Source: Polynucleobacter sp. MWH-Loch1C5
GTDB taxonomy: Bacteria; Pseudomonadota; Gammaproteobacteria; Burkholderiales; Burkholderiaceae
Direction of reading: 5' to 3'
Assembly: GCF_018881775.1 (NCBI RefSeq)
Contig: NZ_JACVPR010000001.1
Location: forward strand, 62,001-126,000
Length of the DNA: 64,000 bases
This document shows positions 55,483 to 64,000 of this stretch, one piece after another (the first letter of the stretch is position 1; each line of letters opens with the position of its first letter). The notes beneath the pieces were generated by a model. It was not told where the DNA came from. It ran no database searches and worked only from the letters and a program-made list of their open reading frames with translations. Position numbers and translations under genes: made by a program.

Positions 55483-56790
55483 CTACTCGTCTAATGAAAC
55501 TAAACGCTCAATGACCACATCAACCAACTGATCGATTGCAATGGCTTCCTGTGGCGCTTGCGCTCTTAAATTCTTCAGCTGCACTACATTCTGAGCCAGC
55601 TCATCGGGCCCAATAATAAGTGCCAAGGCTGCACCGCTATTATCCGCCTTCTTCATTTGCGACTTAAAACTGGCTGCCTGACCATCAGGCGCACAATGTA
55701 AAACAACATCAATACCCACTGAGCGCAACCGCTCAGCAGACACCATGGCCGTAGTGAGTGTCTCCCCACCCTGGTGTAAGACATAAACATCGCATGTAGC
55801 TTCCACCTCAGGCAATACCTGCTGCTCTTTCATGAGCTCCAATACTCTTTCCATCCCCATGGCCCAACCACAAGCAGGGGCACTCTTACCCCCGATTTGC
55901 TCAATCAATGGGTCATAGCGCCCGCCACCAGCGATGGTTCCTTGAGCTCCCAATTGATCGGTCACCCATTCAAATACGGTCAAGTTGTAATAGTCCAAAC
56001 CGCGAACCAAGCGATGATTAATCTTAAATGGCACATTATTGGCTTTCAGCAAGGATTGCACTGCCTCAAAATGTGCCAAAGACTCTGCACCTAAATAGTC
56101 AATCAGTTTTGGCGCGTCCTCAACCAAAGTTTTGAGGGCAGGATTTTTGGTATCCAAAATTCTCAAAGGATTGGTATGTAGACGTCTTTGCGAATCTTCA
56201 TCCAATTGATCTTTATGATTTTCAAAGTAAGCCACCAGCGCTTGGCGATGAGCGTGTCGCTCCGCAGCTTGTCCCAAGCTGTTGAGCTCAAGCCGCACAC
56301 CCACAAGACCCAAGTCATCCCATAAACGCTGACACATCAAGATAATCTCAGCATCAATATCAGGCCCAGCAAAGCCTAAGGCCTCAATCCCCAATTGATG
56401 AAATTGACGATAACGACCGCGCTGCGGGCGTTCATGTCGAAACATAGGCCCGGTGTACCAAAGACGCTTAGGGCCATCGTAAAGAAGATTATGCTCAATC
56501 ACAGCACGTACTGCAGCGGCGGTACCCTCAGGACGTAAGGTCAACTGCTCACCATTCAAACTATCCTCAAAGGAATACATTTCTTTTTCAACAATATCAG
56601 TCACTTCACCAATACCACGCTTAAATAGCGCGGTTTGCTCGAGTATCGGTGTCCGAATTTGAGTGTAGCCATAGGCACGCACCAAACCTTCGATCGCAGC
56701 TTCCAAATGCTGCCAAAGATGTGCGTCAGTGGGCAAGACATCATTCATGCCACGCAAGCCAACAATTTTGTTATTTTTATCTTGACTCAT
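55483..56790 (-). CDS. hisS: Histidyl-tRNA synthetase
   Basis: Class II synthetase of 435 residues. Motif 1 region ([17 protein letters not shown] outline), motif 2 ([30 protein letters not shown]), HisA signature [16 protein letters not shown], and motif 3 ([28 protein letters not shown]) are clear, and the C-terminal anticodon-binding domain follows from about residue 340. It starts seven bases after the ispG stop. Confidence 0.98.
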   Translation of the reverse strand: MSQDKNNKIVGLRGMNDVLPTDAHLWQHLEAAIEGLVRAYGYTQIRTPILEQTALFKRGIGEVTDIVEKEMYSFEDSLNGEQLTLRPEGTAAAVRAVIEHNLLYDGPKRLWYTGPMFRHERPQRGRYRQFHQLGIEALGFAGPDIDAEIILMCQRLWDDLGLVGVRLELNSLGQAAERHAHRQALVAYFENHKDQLDEDSQRRLHTNPLRILDTKNPALKTLVEDAPKLIDYLGAESLAHFEAVQSLLKANNVPFKINHRLVRGLDYYNLTVFEWVTDQLGAQGTIAGGGRYDPLIEQIGGKSAPACGWAMGMERVLELMKEQQVLPEVEATCDVYVLHQGGETLTTAMVSAERLRSVGIDVVLHCAPDGQAASFKSQMKKADNSGAALALIIGPDELAQNVVQLKNLRAQAPQEAIAIDQLVDVVIERLVSLDE

Positions 56791-56797
56791 ATGTCTT

Positions 56798-58033
56798 TTA
56801 TTTCTTCGGATAGGTTTTTTTCACGTAGTCATCAACGATGGCTTGAAAATCTTCAGCAATTGTCTCACCCCTTAAGGTTTTAACTTTGACGCCATCTACA
56901 AATACTGGGGCTGCTGGAGATTCTCCAGTGCCTGGTAGAGAAATACCAATATTGGCGTGCTTACTTTCACCTGGGCCATTCACAATACAGCCCATGACTG
57001 CCACATTCATCGCTTCAACACCTGGATGCTCAGATTTCCAGATAGGCATCTGATGACGTAAATAACTCTGTATCTTCGCAGCTAATTCTTGGAAGTACGT
57101 GCTCGTCGTCCGACCACAGCCAGGACAGGCAATAACCATGGGCGTGAAGTTACGCAAACCCATAGTCTGCAAGATTTCCTGAGCTACGATGACCTCATTT
57201 TCGCGAGGGGCCCCTGGTTCAGGAGTCAAAGAAACACGAATCGTATCGCCAATGCCTTCTTGTAATAACACAGCTAAAGCCGCTGTTGAAGCCACAATCC
57301 CTTTACTTCCCATCCCGGCCTCAGTGAGCCCCAGGTGTAAAGGATAGTCACAACGCTTGGCAAGATCTCGATAAACACGAATCAGATCTTGCACAGCGCT
57401 GACCTTACATGACAAAGTAATCTGATGAGCTGGCATGCCTAATTCCTGGGCACGACTAGCAGAATCTAATGCCGAACGAATTAAAGCTTCAGCCATCACT
57501 TCATTCAACTGTTGAGGGGCAGCTTGAAGCGCGTTTTCGTCCAACAATTTAGCTAATAAATCTTGGTCTAAGCTACCCCAGTTGACCCCAATACGGATCG
57601 GCTTCTCATAGCGACAAGCCAATTCAATCATTTGACCAAACTGCAGGTCTCGCTTAGCCCCCTGCCCGACATTACCTGGATTAATTCGGTACTTAGAGAG
57701 AGTCTGCGCGCAAGCTGGGTAGTCTTTTAATAGCGTGTGACCGTTGTAATGAAAGTCGCCCACGAGCGGTACATAAACCCCCATCTTATCGAGCTGTTCA
57801 CGAATTTCTGGAACAGCCTTGGCAGCCTCTGGCGTGTTGACGGTAATACGAACAATCTCCGAACCTGCTTTTGCCAGTTCCTTGACTTGAATGGCAGTAC
57901 CAATCACATCAGCGGTATCAGTGTTGGTCATCGACTGCACTCGAATAGGCGCATCGCCACCTACGGTGACGACCTGATCTTGCCAACGAATCACGGCTTG
58001 TAAAGAGCGACGACGGACAATCTCTTGACTCAT
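56798..58033 (-). CDS. ispG: 4-hydroxy-3-methylbut-2-enyl diphosphate synthase
   Basis: Iron-sulfur enzyme of the MEP isoprenoid pathway, 411 residues. [19 protein letters not shown] at the N-terminus, RINPGNVG, and the cluster ligands in CPGCGRTTS and CIVNGPGES are present. The start overlaps the rlmN stop as ATGA. Confidence 0.97.
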   Translation of the reverse strand: MSQEIVRRRSLQAVIRWQDQVVTVGGDAPIRVQSMTNTDTADVIGTAIQVKELAKAGSEIVRITVNTPEAAKAVPEIREQLDKMGVYVPLVGDFHYNGHTLLKDYPACAQTLSKYRINPGNVGQGAKRDLQFGQMIELACRYEKPIRIGVNWGSLDQDLLAKLLDENALQAAPQQLNEVMAEALIRSALDSASRAQELGMPAHQITLSCKVSAVQDLIRVYRDLAKRCDYPLHLGLTEAGMGSKGIVASTAALAVLLQEGIGDTIRVSLTPEPGAPRENEVIVAQEILQTMGLRNFTPMVIACPGCGRTTSTYFQELAAKIQSYLRHQMPIWKSEHPGVEAMNVAVMGCIVNGPGESKHANIGISLPGTGESPAAPVFVDGVKVKTLRGETIAEDFQAIVDDYVKKTYPKK

Positions 58034-59181
58034 AAACCTCTACCAATGTCTCCAACTTTGATGCTTTGCATTCTGCCACGTAAATTAGTTCTATCTTTGA
58101 CATCCCCCGCCAACTGACCACAGGCGGCAGCGATATCATCACCACGCGTCTTTCTAACGGTAGTGACAATGCCAGCATCTAAAAGACGCTTAGCAAATGT
58201 TTGAACTCGCTCTGGTTTTGACTTTAATAAACCCGAATCAGGAAATGGATTAAAGGGGATTAAATTTAATTTACAAGGAATACTTTTAACGAGCGCGATG
58301 AGTTGCTTAGCATGCTCATCAGTGTCATTCACACCATCGAGCATGCAATACTCAAAGGTCAGAAAGTCGCGTGGCGCATAAGGCAAATAATCGACACACG
58401 CAGCCATTAATTCTTTGAGTGGATATTTTTTATTCAGAGGCACCAACTCATCTCTCAATTGATCATTCGGCGCATGCAAAGAAACGGCTAGCGCAACTGG
58501 CAAATCCTTGGCCAAACGAGCCATCATAGGTACTACACCTGAGGTCGACAAGGTGACACGACGACGCGAGAGACCATAAGCATTGTCATCGAGCATCAAG
58601 CGCATTGCCCCAACCACAGGTCCATAATTGAGTAAGGGCTCGCCCATACCCATCATCACCACATTGGAAATGATGCGCCCCTCATGCTCAGACTGATTAT
58701 CCAAATCGATCCGTTTAACAGCATCAGGGTCGCGACGCATGCTATGTTCGGCAAGCCATAACTGACCGATGATTTCCGCCAGACTTAAATTTCTGGAAAA
58801 ACCTTGGCGACCTGTTGAGCAAAATTTACAGTTCACCGCACACCCTGCCTGAGACGAAATACACAAAGTACCTCGATCATCCTCAGGGATGTAAACCATC
58901 TCCACCGCATTACCCTGACCGACATCTAAGAGCCATTTGCGCGTGCCATCACTAGCGCGCTGATCAGACACAATGGGTAAAGCTTGGATTTGGGCTTTCT
59001 CTGCTAAAGACTCGCGAAAAGCCTTCGCTAAGTCACTCATTTGAGAAATTTCGGACTCACCCCTTTGATGAATCCAACGCATCAACTGTTTTGCTCGGAA
59101 AGGTTTCTCTTGAAGGCCTGCTATGTATTGAGTCAGGCCCTCAGAATCAAAATCCAATAAGTTGATGCGTGGCTGAGTCAA
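58030..59181 (-). CDS. rlmN: Dual-specificity 23S rRNA/tRNA adenine-C2 methyltransferase RlmN
   Basis: Radical-SAM enzyme methylating A2503 of 23S rRNA and A37 of some tRNAs; 383 residues. The CxxxCxxC cluster motif is [53 protein letters not shown] and the C-terminal [15 protein letters not shown] with the catalytic methyl-carrying Cys are visible. Six bases separate it from ndk upstream. Confidence 0.97.
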   Translation of the reverse strand: MTQPRINLLDFDSEGLTQYIAGLQEKPFRAKQLMRWIHQRGESEISQMSDLAKAFRESLAEKAQIQALPIVSDQRASDGTRKWLLDVGQGNAVEMVYIPEDDRGTLCISSQAGCAVNCKFCSTGRQGFSRNLSLAEIIGQLWLAEHSMRRDPDAVKRIDLDNQSEHEGRIISNVVMMGMGEPLLNYGPVVGAMRLMLDDNAYGLSRRRVTLSTSGVVPMMARLAKDLPVALAVSLHAPNDQLRDELVPLNKKYPLKELMAACVDYLPYAPRDFLTFEYCMLDGVNDTDEHAKQLIALVKSIPCKLNLIPFNPFPDSGLLKSKPERVQTFAKRLLDAGIVTTVRKTRGDDIAAACGQLAGDVKDRTNLRGRMQSIKVGDIGRGL

Positions 59182-59187
59182 GAGTAA

Positions 59188-59613
59188 TTAACGGGCAAAA
59201 ATTTCCATGCCAGGGAAGAAGAATGCTACTTCCACTGCTGCAGTTTCAGGTGCATCTGAACCATGAACAGCATTCGCATCGATACTGTCAGCGAAATCTG
59301 CACGAATCGTACCCTTATCAGCCTTCTTAGGATCAGTAGCCCCCATGAGCTCACGATTCTTAGCAATCGCACCTTCACCCTGTAAAACTTGAATCATGAC
59401 TGGACCTGAAATCATGAAATCAACCAAGTCTTTAAAGAAAGGACGCTCTTTGTGCACAGCGTAGAACTGCTCTGCTTCAGCGCGAGAAAGATGAGCCATC
59501 TTAGCGGCCACCACCTTCAAACCCGCTGCTTCAAAACGCGCATAAATCTGACCAATCACGTTCTTCGCGACTGCATCCGGTTTAATGATTGATAAGGTGC
59601 GCTCAATTGCCAT
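59188..59613 (-). CDS. ndk: Nucleoside diphosphate kinase
   Basis: Balances nucleoside triphosphate pools by phospho-His transfer; 141 residues, normal length. [18 protein letters not shown] at the N-terminus and the phospho-histidine motif NAVHGSD are present. GGAG precedes the ATG. It heads the long minus-strand run ending at purA. A TATAAT (59655-59650) lies about 36 bases upstream. Confidence 0.98.
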   Translation of the reverse strand: MAIERTLSIIKPDAVAKNVIGQIYARFEAAGLKVVAAKMAHLSRAEAEQFYAVHKERPFFKDLVDFMISGPVMIQVLQGEGAIAKNRELMGATDPKKADKGTIRADFADSIDANAVHGSDAPETAAVEVAFFFPGMEIFAR

Positions 59614-59868
59614 GTTAAAACTCCAAGATAGATAGGTTTAAAACCCATGATTATACAGTTTTAAGGGTTTCTACTCTAAAATTTGAGTTCCTAAAATCGT
59701 TGATTTACAAAGGAAATTTAAGGGCACAAGGGTGCATCAGCGTCTCTTTTCAGTTTTTAGCCACTAAAGAATCCCACAATCGGCTATCAACTATCAAAAA
59801 GACTTGAAATTCATAGGAAATGTCTATACTTAGAGCATACCCATGGTGGGTTTTATTAAGGAGTAAAC
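59614..59868. other. Divergent intergenic region ndk / BI-1 gene
   Basis: 255 bases without a gene. It holds a TATAAT for ndk on the minus strand (59655-59650). For the plus-strand gene there is a TATACT (59825-59830) with an ACTTGA 17 bases upstream, and AAGGAG before the ATG at 59869. I see no RNA gene or repeat. Confidence 0.45.
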
Positions 59869-60570
59869 ATGAGCGATTTAAACACTTATGGTTTTGGGCA
59901 CGGCAGCGCGACTACTAGCGTTCAAGTCCGTAACCGGGTGTTACGTAACACCTATGCCCTTTTGGCTTTGTCTATGGTTCCAACCGTATTAGGAGCATGG
60001 ATTGGTGTTGCAACAGGATTTTCATTCTTTGGAAACAATCCATTTATAGGCTTTATCGTCTTCATGGCGGTCGCATTTGGCTTCTTCTGGGCCATTGAGC
60101 GCAACAAAGATAGCGGTCTTGGTGTAGCTCTTCTATTGGGCTTCACATTCTTTATGGGCTTGATGCTCTCACGTCTAGTGGGATCCATCCTAGGATTTAG
60201 TAATGGCGCCAGCCTCATCATGACGGCATTTGGTGGTACAGCCATCATCTTTGCTGGTATGGCAAGCTTAGCCGGCACGATCAAAAAGGATCTTTCCGCA
60301 GGCCTAGGTAAATGGTTGTTTGCTGGAGTCATTCTGCTCATCATCGCCGCAGTTGCCAATATTTGGTTACAGATGCCCGCCTTGATGATCACAATCAGCG
60401 TTCTGGCTATCGCGATCTTCTCAGCCTTTATCTTGGTTGATATTCAACGCATCATCAACGGTGGCGAGACCAACTATGTGATTGCTACATTGAGCGTCTA
60501 CTTGAGCGTTTACAACGTATTCAGCAACTTGTTGGCACTCTTGGGTATTTTTGGCGGAGACCGCGAGTAA
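59869..60570 (+). CDS. Bax inhibitor-1 / YccA family membrane protein
   Basis: A 233-residue inner-membrane protein with seven hydrophobic segments (about 27-47, 52-70, 78-95, 105-125, 135-155, 160-180, 205-228), and the family-typical acidic C-terminal end. Family members include E. coli YccA, which modulates FtsH proteolysis, and calcium-leak channels such as YetJ. The FtsH link is interesting because hflKC, also FtsH modulators, lie about 10 kb away, but that is inference. Strong AAGGAG ribosome site; own terminator. Confidence 0.94.
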   Translation: MSDLNTYGFGHGSATTSVQVRNRVLRNTYALLALSMVPTVLGAWIGVATGFSFFGNNPFIGFIVFMAVAFGFFWAIERNKDSGLGVALLLGFTFFMGLMLSRLVGSILGFSNGASLIMTAFGGTAIIFAGMASLAGTIKKDLSAGLGKWLFAGVILLIIAAVANIWLQMPALMITISVLAIAIFSAFILVDIQRIINGGETNYVIATLSVYLSVYNVFSNLLALLGIFGGDRE

Positions 60571-60604
60571 TTAACAATCAGACAGAGTAGTTTGTCTATA
60601 CAAG

Positions 60605-60630
60605 AAAAGCCAGGGAAACCTGGCTTTTTA
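60605..60630. terminator. Terminator between the BI-1 gene and rlmD
   Basis: Stem AAAAGCCAGG / CCTGGCTTTT closing a GAAA tetraloop, with T runs on the plus strand and A/T run on the minus strand. It can serve both converging genes; the rlmD stop at 60632 lies at its edge. Confidence 0.9.
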
Positions 60631-60631
60631 T

Positions 60632-61999
60632 TTATGAACGCTCATTGCGTTCGAAAATAGCTATAGACTCAATGTGCGAAGTGTGAGGGAACATATTGAC
60701 CACCCCAGCCTGCTTTAACTGATATCCAGCCGTGTGCACCAAAATACCCACATCTCTAGCTAGGGTTGCTGGATTACACGACACATATACGATTCTTTGC
60801 GGCAAATAAGCTCGATCACTTGGATTCTCCGATTGGTGCAAACTAGCCAATGCCTGAGCCAGCGCTACCGCACCATCTCGTGGTGGATCAATCAACCATT
60901 TAGATGCCAGCCCCCAGGATTTGACTATCTCCGGTGTCACCTCGAATAAATTAGCGCAAGAAAAATGCACGCGATCACCCAAGCCATTGGCTATTGCGTT
61001 TTCTTTGGCTCTTTGAGTTAACAACTCACTCCCCTCGATACCGTAAACCTCATGAGCCAGAGTGGCTATTGGTAATGTGAAATTGCCAATACCACAGAAC
61101 AAATCAAGTACACGCTCGTTCTTTTGAGGATTAAGTAAGCGTACAGCCTTACCAACTAAGACACGATTAATTTGATGATTTACCTGCGTGAAATCAGTCG
61201 GCTTAAATGGCATCTCAATACCAAACTCGGGCATGCGATAGCAGAGCTTGTCATAGTGCCCATCAAGCGGCTTGACCGTATCCGGCCCCTTTGCCTGCGA
61301 CCACAGACGGACACCGTGTTTTTCTTGAAAACCCTTCAAATGAATTAGATCAAGATCTGAAAAAGCTTCTAGATGTCTTAAAACCAAAATAATGAGTAAT
61401 TCACCAGAATCGGACTCCCCGACAGCCATCTCTAGCTGAGGAATACGATCAGAAATAGAAAGTTGAGCAATCAGCTCGCGCAAGGCAGGCAACAAGTCAG
61501 ACACCTTTTTAGGCAATATCTGACAAGACGTCATATCAGCGATGAAGCTTTTCTTCTTTTCATGAAACCCAATCAGCACGCCTTTTTTATCGAGATGTCG
61601 AATCGACATGCGCGCACGATAACGATATTGCCATGCGGGGCCGGCTATGGGTCGCAAGAGAACTTCTGGTTTTGCTTTGGCAAGATGCCAAAGATTATCC
61701 TCAAGCACGCGCTGTTTGATCGCTAATTGCGCTCGAGGATCAAGATGCTGCATAGAACAACCCCCACAGCGGCCGAAAAATGAGCAAGCAGGTTGCGCTC
61801 TTAAAGCGCTCGGTTTGTGTACCTCTACAAGATTGGCCTGCTCATAACTTTTTTTACTACGATAGCTACGATAAGTGACCCATTCACCTGGTAATGCGCC
61901 GTCAATAAAAATGACCTTACCTGGCGAACCATCCTCGTTGACAAGGCGTGCAACGCCTTGTGCATCTAAATCAATGGATTCAACAAAAACAGGTTTCAA
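60632..61999 (-). CDS. rlmD: 23S rRNA (uracil-1939-C5)-methyltransferase RlmD
   Basis: A 455-residue SAM-dependent RNA methyltransferase. N-terminal TRAM domain (1-60), iron-sulfur cysteines in CSFFGRCGGCSMQH, SAM-binding VLDLFCGIGNFTLP and GIEGSEL, DPPRDGA, and the nucleophile Cys in YVSCNPATLARD. The start is a TTG at 61999 with no good ATG or ribosome site nearby, so the first few residues are provisional. Confidence 0.95.
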   Translation of the reverse strand: MKPVFVESIDLDAQGVARLVNEDGSPGKVIFIDGALPGEWVTYRSYRSKKSYEQANLVEVHKPSALRAQPACSFFGRCGGCSMQHLDPRAQLAIKQRVLEDNLWHLAKAKPEVLLRPIAGPAWQYRYRARMSIRHLDKKGVLIGFHEKKKSFIADMTSCQILPKKVSDLLPALRELIAQLSISDRIPQLEMAVGESDSGELLIILVLRHLEAFSDLDLIHLKGFQEKHGVRLWSQAKGPDTVKPLDGHYDKLCYRMPEFGIEMPFKPTDFTQVNHQINRVLVGKAVRLLNPQKNERVLDLFCGIGNFTLPIATLAHEVYGIEGSELLTQRAKENAIANGLGDRVHFSCANLFEVTPEIVKSWGLASKWLIDPPRDGAVALAQALASLHQSENPSDRAYLPQRIVYVSCNPATLARDVGILVHTAGYQLKQAGVVNMFPHTSHIESIAIFERNERS

Positions 62000-62028
62000 G
62001 ATGATCTGTATGATGGAAAAATTAGAGT

Positions 62029-62847
62029 TTAATGACTTTGAAAGCCTGCCAAGTATTCTGTCCAGAAGCCACCGGCCGGCGTCTTGGACTCTTTACTTAA
62101 CTCAGCTTGTATAAATTTGATTTCTTCTTCATATTCCAAATCAGAAAATCCGCCACGCATTTTTTGAAAACGAGCGTATAACAAATAGGTATTCACAACA
62201 TCAGTCTCACAATAGTTTCTGATTTCTTTAATTTTTCCATCTAAAAAGCCCTGCCATACCTGTGAACCATCCATACCCATCTTGCCCGGGAACCCACATA
62301 ATTTGGCTAATGCGTCTAAGGGTGCGTTGGCTCTACCGGAGAATTTAGCTAGTAAATCCATGAGATCAATGTGTCGCATGTGATATCGACTGATATAGTT
62401 GTTCCACTTAAAGTCACGACTATCAACCTCACCACTCTCGCCCATCTCCCAATATCTTGAGGCATTGATTCCATGAATGAGGGCGCGATAATGCAAGACT
62501 GGTAAATCAAAACCACTGCCATTCCACGACACAAGTTGTGGCGTATATTTTTCAATCAAATCAAAAAAAGCTTGCACCAACTCTTTTTCAGTACTCTGCT
62601 CATTGCCTAGGCTACCCACTTTAAACTGGGGCTGCCCTTCTCGTGTGGTGCGACGAATCACACACGAGATGGCGACAATCTGCTGTAAATGTAGAGGCAT
62701 AAAGTCAGTACCTGATTTCTCCAAGCGCTGTGCCTGAGCTTTTTGAATCACTTCAAGATCAGACATACTTGCAGGCCAATCCTCTAGACGACGTATACCA
62801 TGGGCATCAGGAATTGTCTCAATGTCAAACACCAATACAGTCGTCAT
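62029..62847 (-). CDS. Predicted 3'-5' exonuclease of the PolB-like family
   Basis: A 272-residue DnaQ-superfamily protein of the predicted PolB-like exonuclease type. Exo I is VFDIETIPD, Exo II VSWNGSGFDLPVL, and a C-terminal YCETDVVNTYLLY resembles Exo III (YxxxD type). All acidic metal ligands are present. It probably acts on DNA or RNA 3' ends; the cellular role is not established. AGAGAG precedes the ATG. It follows rpoS in the same direction with 15 bases between. Confidence 0.88.
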   Translation of the reverse strand: MTTVLVFDIETIPDAHGIRRLEDWPASMSDLEVIQKAQAQRLEKSGTDFMPLHLQQIVAISCVIRRTTREGQPQFKVGSLGNEQSTEKELVQAFFDLIEKYTPQLVSWNGSGFDLPVLHYRALIHGINASRYWEMGESGEVDSRDFKWNNYISRYHMRHIDLMDLLAKFSGRANAPLDALAKLCGFPGKMGMDGSQVWQGFLDGKIKEIRNYCETDVVNTYLLYARFQKMRGGFSDLEYEEEIKFIQAELSKESKTPAGGFWTEYLAGFQSH

Positions 62848-62862
62848 AAATATCTCTCTGTT

Positions 62863-63819
62863 TTATTCCAATATTTGTCCACGGTCTAATCCGTGACTAT
62901 CCAAATGGCGTCGTAACTTCACCAGGGCTTCCATCTGAATTTGGCGAATACGCTCTTTAGTAATGCCTAGTTCACCTGACAACTCTTCGAGAGTCGCTGA
63001 TTCTTTCTGATCCAAGCCATATCGGCGTGTCACGATATATCGCTGATTCTCCTTCAAACCTTTTAACCAATCATGAATTAATTGTTCAATTTGTTGACGC
63101 TCCACCTCATGCTCAGGAGCCAAGGCACGATCATCTGACAAAAGATCCAATAAGGAACTATGCGCCTCTATATCTCGTGGCGCATCCAAGGATGTGGCAT
63201 GCTCTGCCGTTAGCAAAATATCAGTGACCTCATCACTCGTTTTGCCTGTCAAACTGGCAATATCACTCACATCCGGTAAGCGACCTTCGCCCGCCAAGAC
63301 CTGCTCTAGGTAACGACGAGCGCGCAATACTTGGTTAATTTCTCGGATCACATGCACAGGTAAACGAACTGTGCGCACCTGGCTCATGATAGCTTTTTCA
63401 ATATTTTGACGTATCCACCATGTGGCATAAGTTGAAAACCTAAAACCCCGCTCTGGCTCAAACTTCTCCAAGGCATGAATTAAACCTAAATTACCTTCTT
63501 CAATCAGGTCGGGTAATGGCAAACCGCGATTCATATACGCTTTAGCGATACTCACCACCAAGCGTAGGTTATGCTCAATCATGATTTGCCGCGCAGCAAA
63601 CTCCCCTTGCTTTGCTGCAGTTGAGTAGTGCAGCTCTTGCTCGGGCGTCAACAGGGGTTTGCTGGCGATTTGATTGAGGTAAAACTGAACTAGATCAGCC
63701 GATAACTCTGCTTGAAGTATTTCCTTGAGAGCTTCTTGTGGCAAATCCTCTGAAGCCAGTGACAAATCGTCTAGCTCAGAATCATTTCCAGGAAACTCTT
63801 CTGCTTTGTGGCTAGGCAT
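62863..63819 (-). CDS. rpoS: RNA polymerase sigma factor RpoS
   Basis: A 318-residue sigma-70 family factor for stationary phase and general stress. Region 1.2 (DLVQFYLNQIASKPLLTPEQE outline), 2.1-2.4 (MIEHNLRLVVSIAKAYMNRGL, DLIEEGNLGLIHALEKFEPERGFRFSTYATWWIRQ outline), region 3 and the region 4 HTH (ELGITKERIRQIQ) are intact. It is too short for RpoD and lies right after nlpD, the classical nlpD-rpoS order. AGGAG lies five to six bases before the ATG. Confidence 0.95.
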   Translation of the reverse strand: MPSHKAEEFPGNDSELDDLSLASEDLPQEALKEILQAELSADLVQFYLNQIASKPLLTPEQELHYSTAAKQGEFAARQIMIEHNLRLVVSIAKAYMNRGLPLPDLIEEGNLGLIHALEKFEPERGFRFSTYATWWIRQNIEKAIMSQVRTVRLPVHVIREINQVLRARRYLEQVLAGEGRLPDVSDIASLTGKTSDEVTDILLTAEHATSLDAPRDIEAHSSLLDLLSDDRALAPEHEVERQQIEQLIHDWLKGLKENQRYIVTRRYGLDQKESATLEELSGELGITKERIRQIQMEALVKLRRHLDSHGLDRGQILE

Positions 63820-63827
63820 CCAAGCTC

Positions 63828-64000
63828 CTATTGAAGGTAAGCAGTGGGGTCGACAGGTTTACCGTTTTTACGTAACTCAAAGTGCAACTTCGTACGATTC
63901 GCATCGGTTGCACCCATCTCAGCGATTCTTTGTGAACGCTTGACCATTTCACCCTCTTTAACAAGCAGGGTTTTATTGTGAGCATAGGCAGTCAGATAAG
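63828..64000 (-). CDS. nlpD: NlpD-like LytM/M23-domain protein (C-terminal end, cut by window edge)
   Basis: The minus strand entering from the window edge encodes 56 residues and a stop at 63828. The text YAHNKTLLVKEGEMVKRSQ, IAEMGATDANRTKLHFELRK and NGKPVDPTAYL is the end of a LytM/M23 peptidase domain. Its position eight bases before rpoS marks it as NlpD, an outer-membrane lipoprotein that activates cell-division amidases. Whether the catalytic residues are intact cannot be seen, as most of the gene lies outside. Confidence 0.9.
   Translation of the reverse strand, partial: YLTAYAHNKTLLVKEGEMVKRSQRIAEMGATDANRTKLHFELRKNGKPVDPTAYLQ

Noticed and set aside
59952..60392. 146-codon frame opposite the BI-1 family gene
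   Set aside because: Mirror of a seven-helix membrane protein; Pro/Asn/Lys-rich text typical of antisense reading.

Overview
This window is ordinary chromosomal DNA of a betaproteobacterium of the Burkholderiaceae. The gene content and order, together with a fairly AT-rich composition for that family, look most like Polynucleobacter or a close relative. Supporting blocks are ndk-rlmN-ispG-hisS-yfgM-bamB-der-hfq-hflX-hflK-hflC-hisZ-purA, aceE-aceF-lpdA with a lipoylated E3, glnA-ntrB-ntrC, and nlpD-rpoS. The genus is inferred from gene order and protein resemblance, not from a database search. Genes are densely packed, no intergenic gap exceeds about 260 bases, and I see no insertion sequence, prophage or CRISPR array.

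Layout. 1-2441: start of the potassium transporter kup (cut by the window edge), an MBL-fold hydrolase, an MscS channel and an initiator tRNA. 2519-7939: secreted cyclophilin, fused PabB/PabC, Nudix hydrolase, the two N-degron transferases Aat and Bpt, and PyrD, all closely packed. 7989-11719: IclR regulator, PBP7-type endopeptidase, EamA exporter and a deacetylase of the histone-deacetylase superfamily. 11776-18536: PHA phasin, then the pyruvate dehydrogenase complex on the minus strand. 18764-22730: a PAS sensor kinase and FixJ-type regulator divergent from aceE, followed by folD. 22803-25709: prlC and xth. 25759-29781: ntrC, ntrB and glnA, behind a sigma-54 type promoter with upstream palindromes. 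29984-34352: an overlapping five-gene minus-strand set (YVTN propeller, polysaccharide deacetylase, fatty-acid hydroxylase, EI24 membrane protein, CinA-type domain). 34477-35123: a small TumE/TumA-like toxin-antitoxin pair, the clearest accessory element. 35139-45637: hrpA, argA, yggX, rpiA, tal, rlmB and rnr. 45746-59613: tRNA-Leu and the long minus-strand housekeeping run from ndk to purA. 59869-64000: a Bax-inhibitor-1 family protein, rlmD, a PolB-like exonuclease, rpoS and the end of nlpD.

How the parts fit. Most genes are core metabolism (pyruvate oxidation, folate, pyrimidine, arginine, glutamine, isoprenoid and purine synthesis, pentose phosphate), RNA modification and decay (RlmB, RlmD, RlmN, RNase R, HrpA, Hfq) and envelope or protein quality control (BamB, YfgM, HflKC, PBP7). 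Signals not explained by gene calls are: (i) a glnA control region with three palindromes in apparent helical phase upstream of a GG-N10-GC promoter; (ii) tandem near-identical operators that carry the -35 and -10 elements of the toxin-antitoxin operon; and (iii) a recurring promoter layout in which the -10 hexamer lies 6-8 bases before the ATG with no usable Shine-Dalgarno (mscS, iclR, prlC, tumE, argA, tal), suggesting leaderless transcripts. I found no strong candidate for a wholly undescribed multi-gene system.
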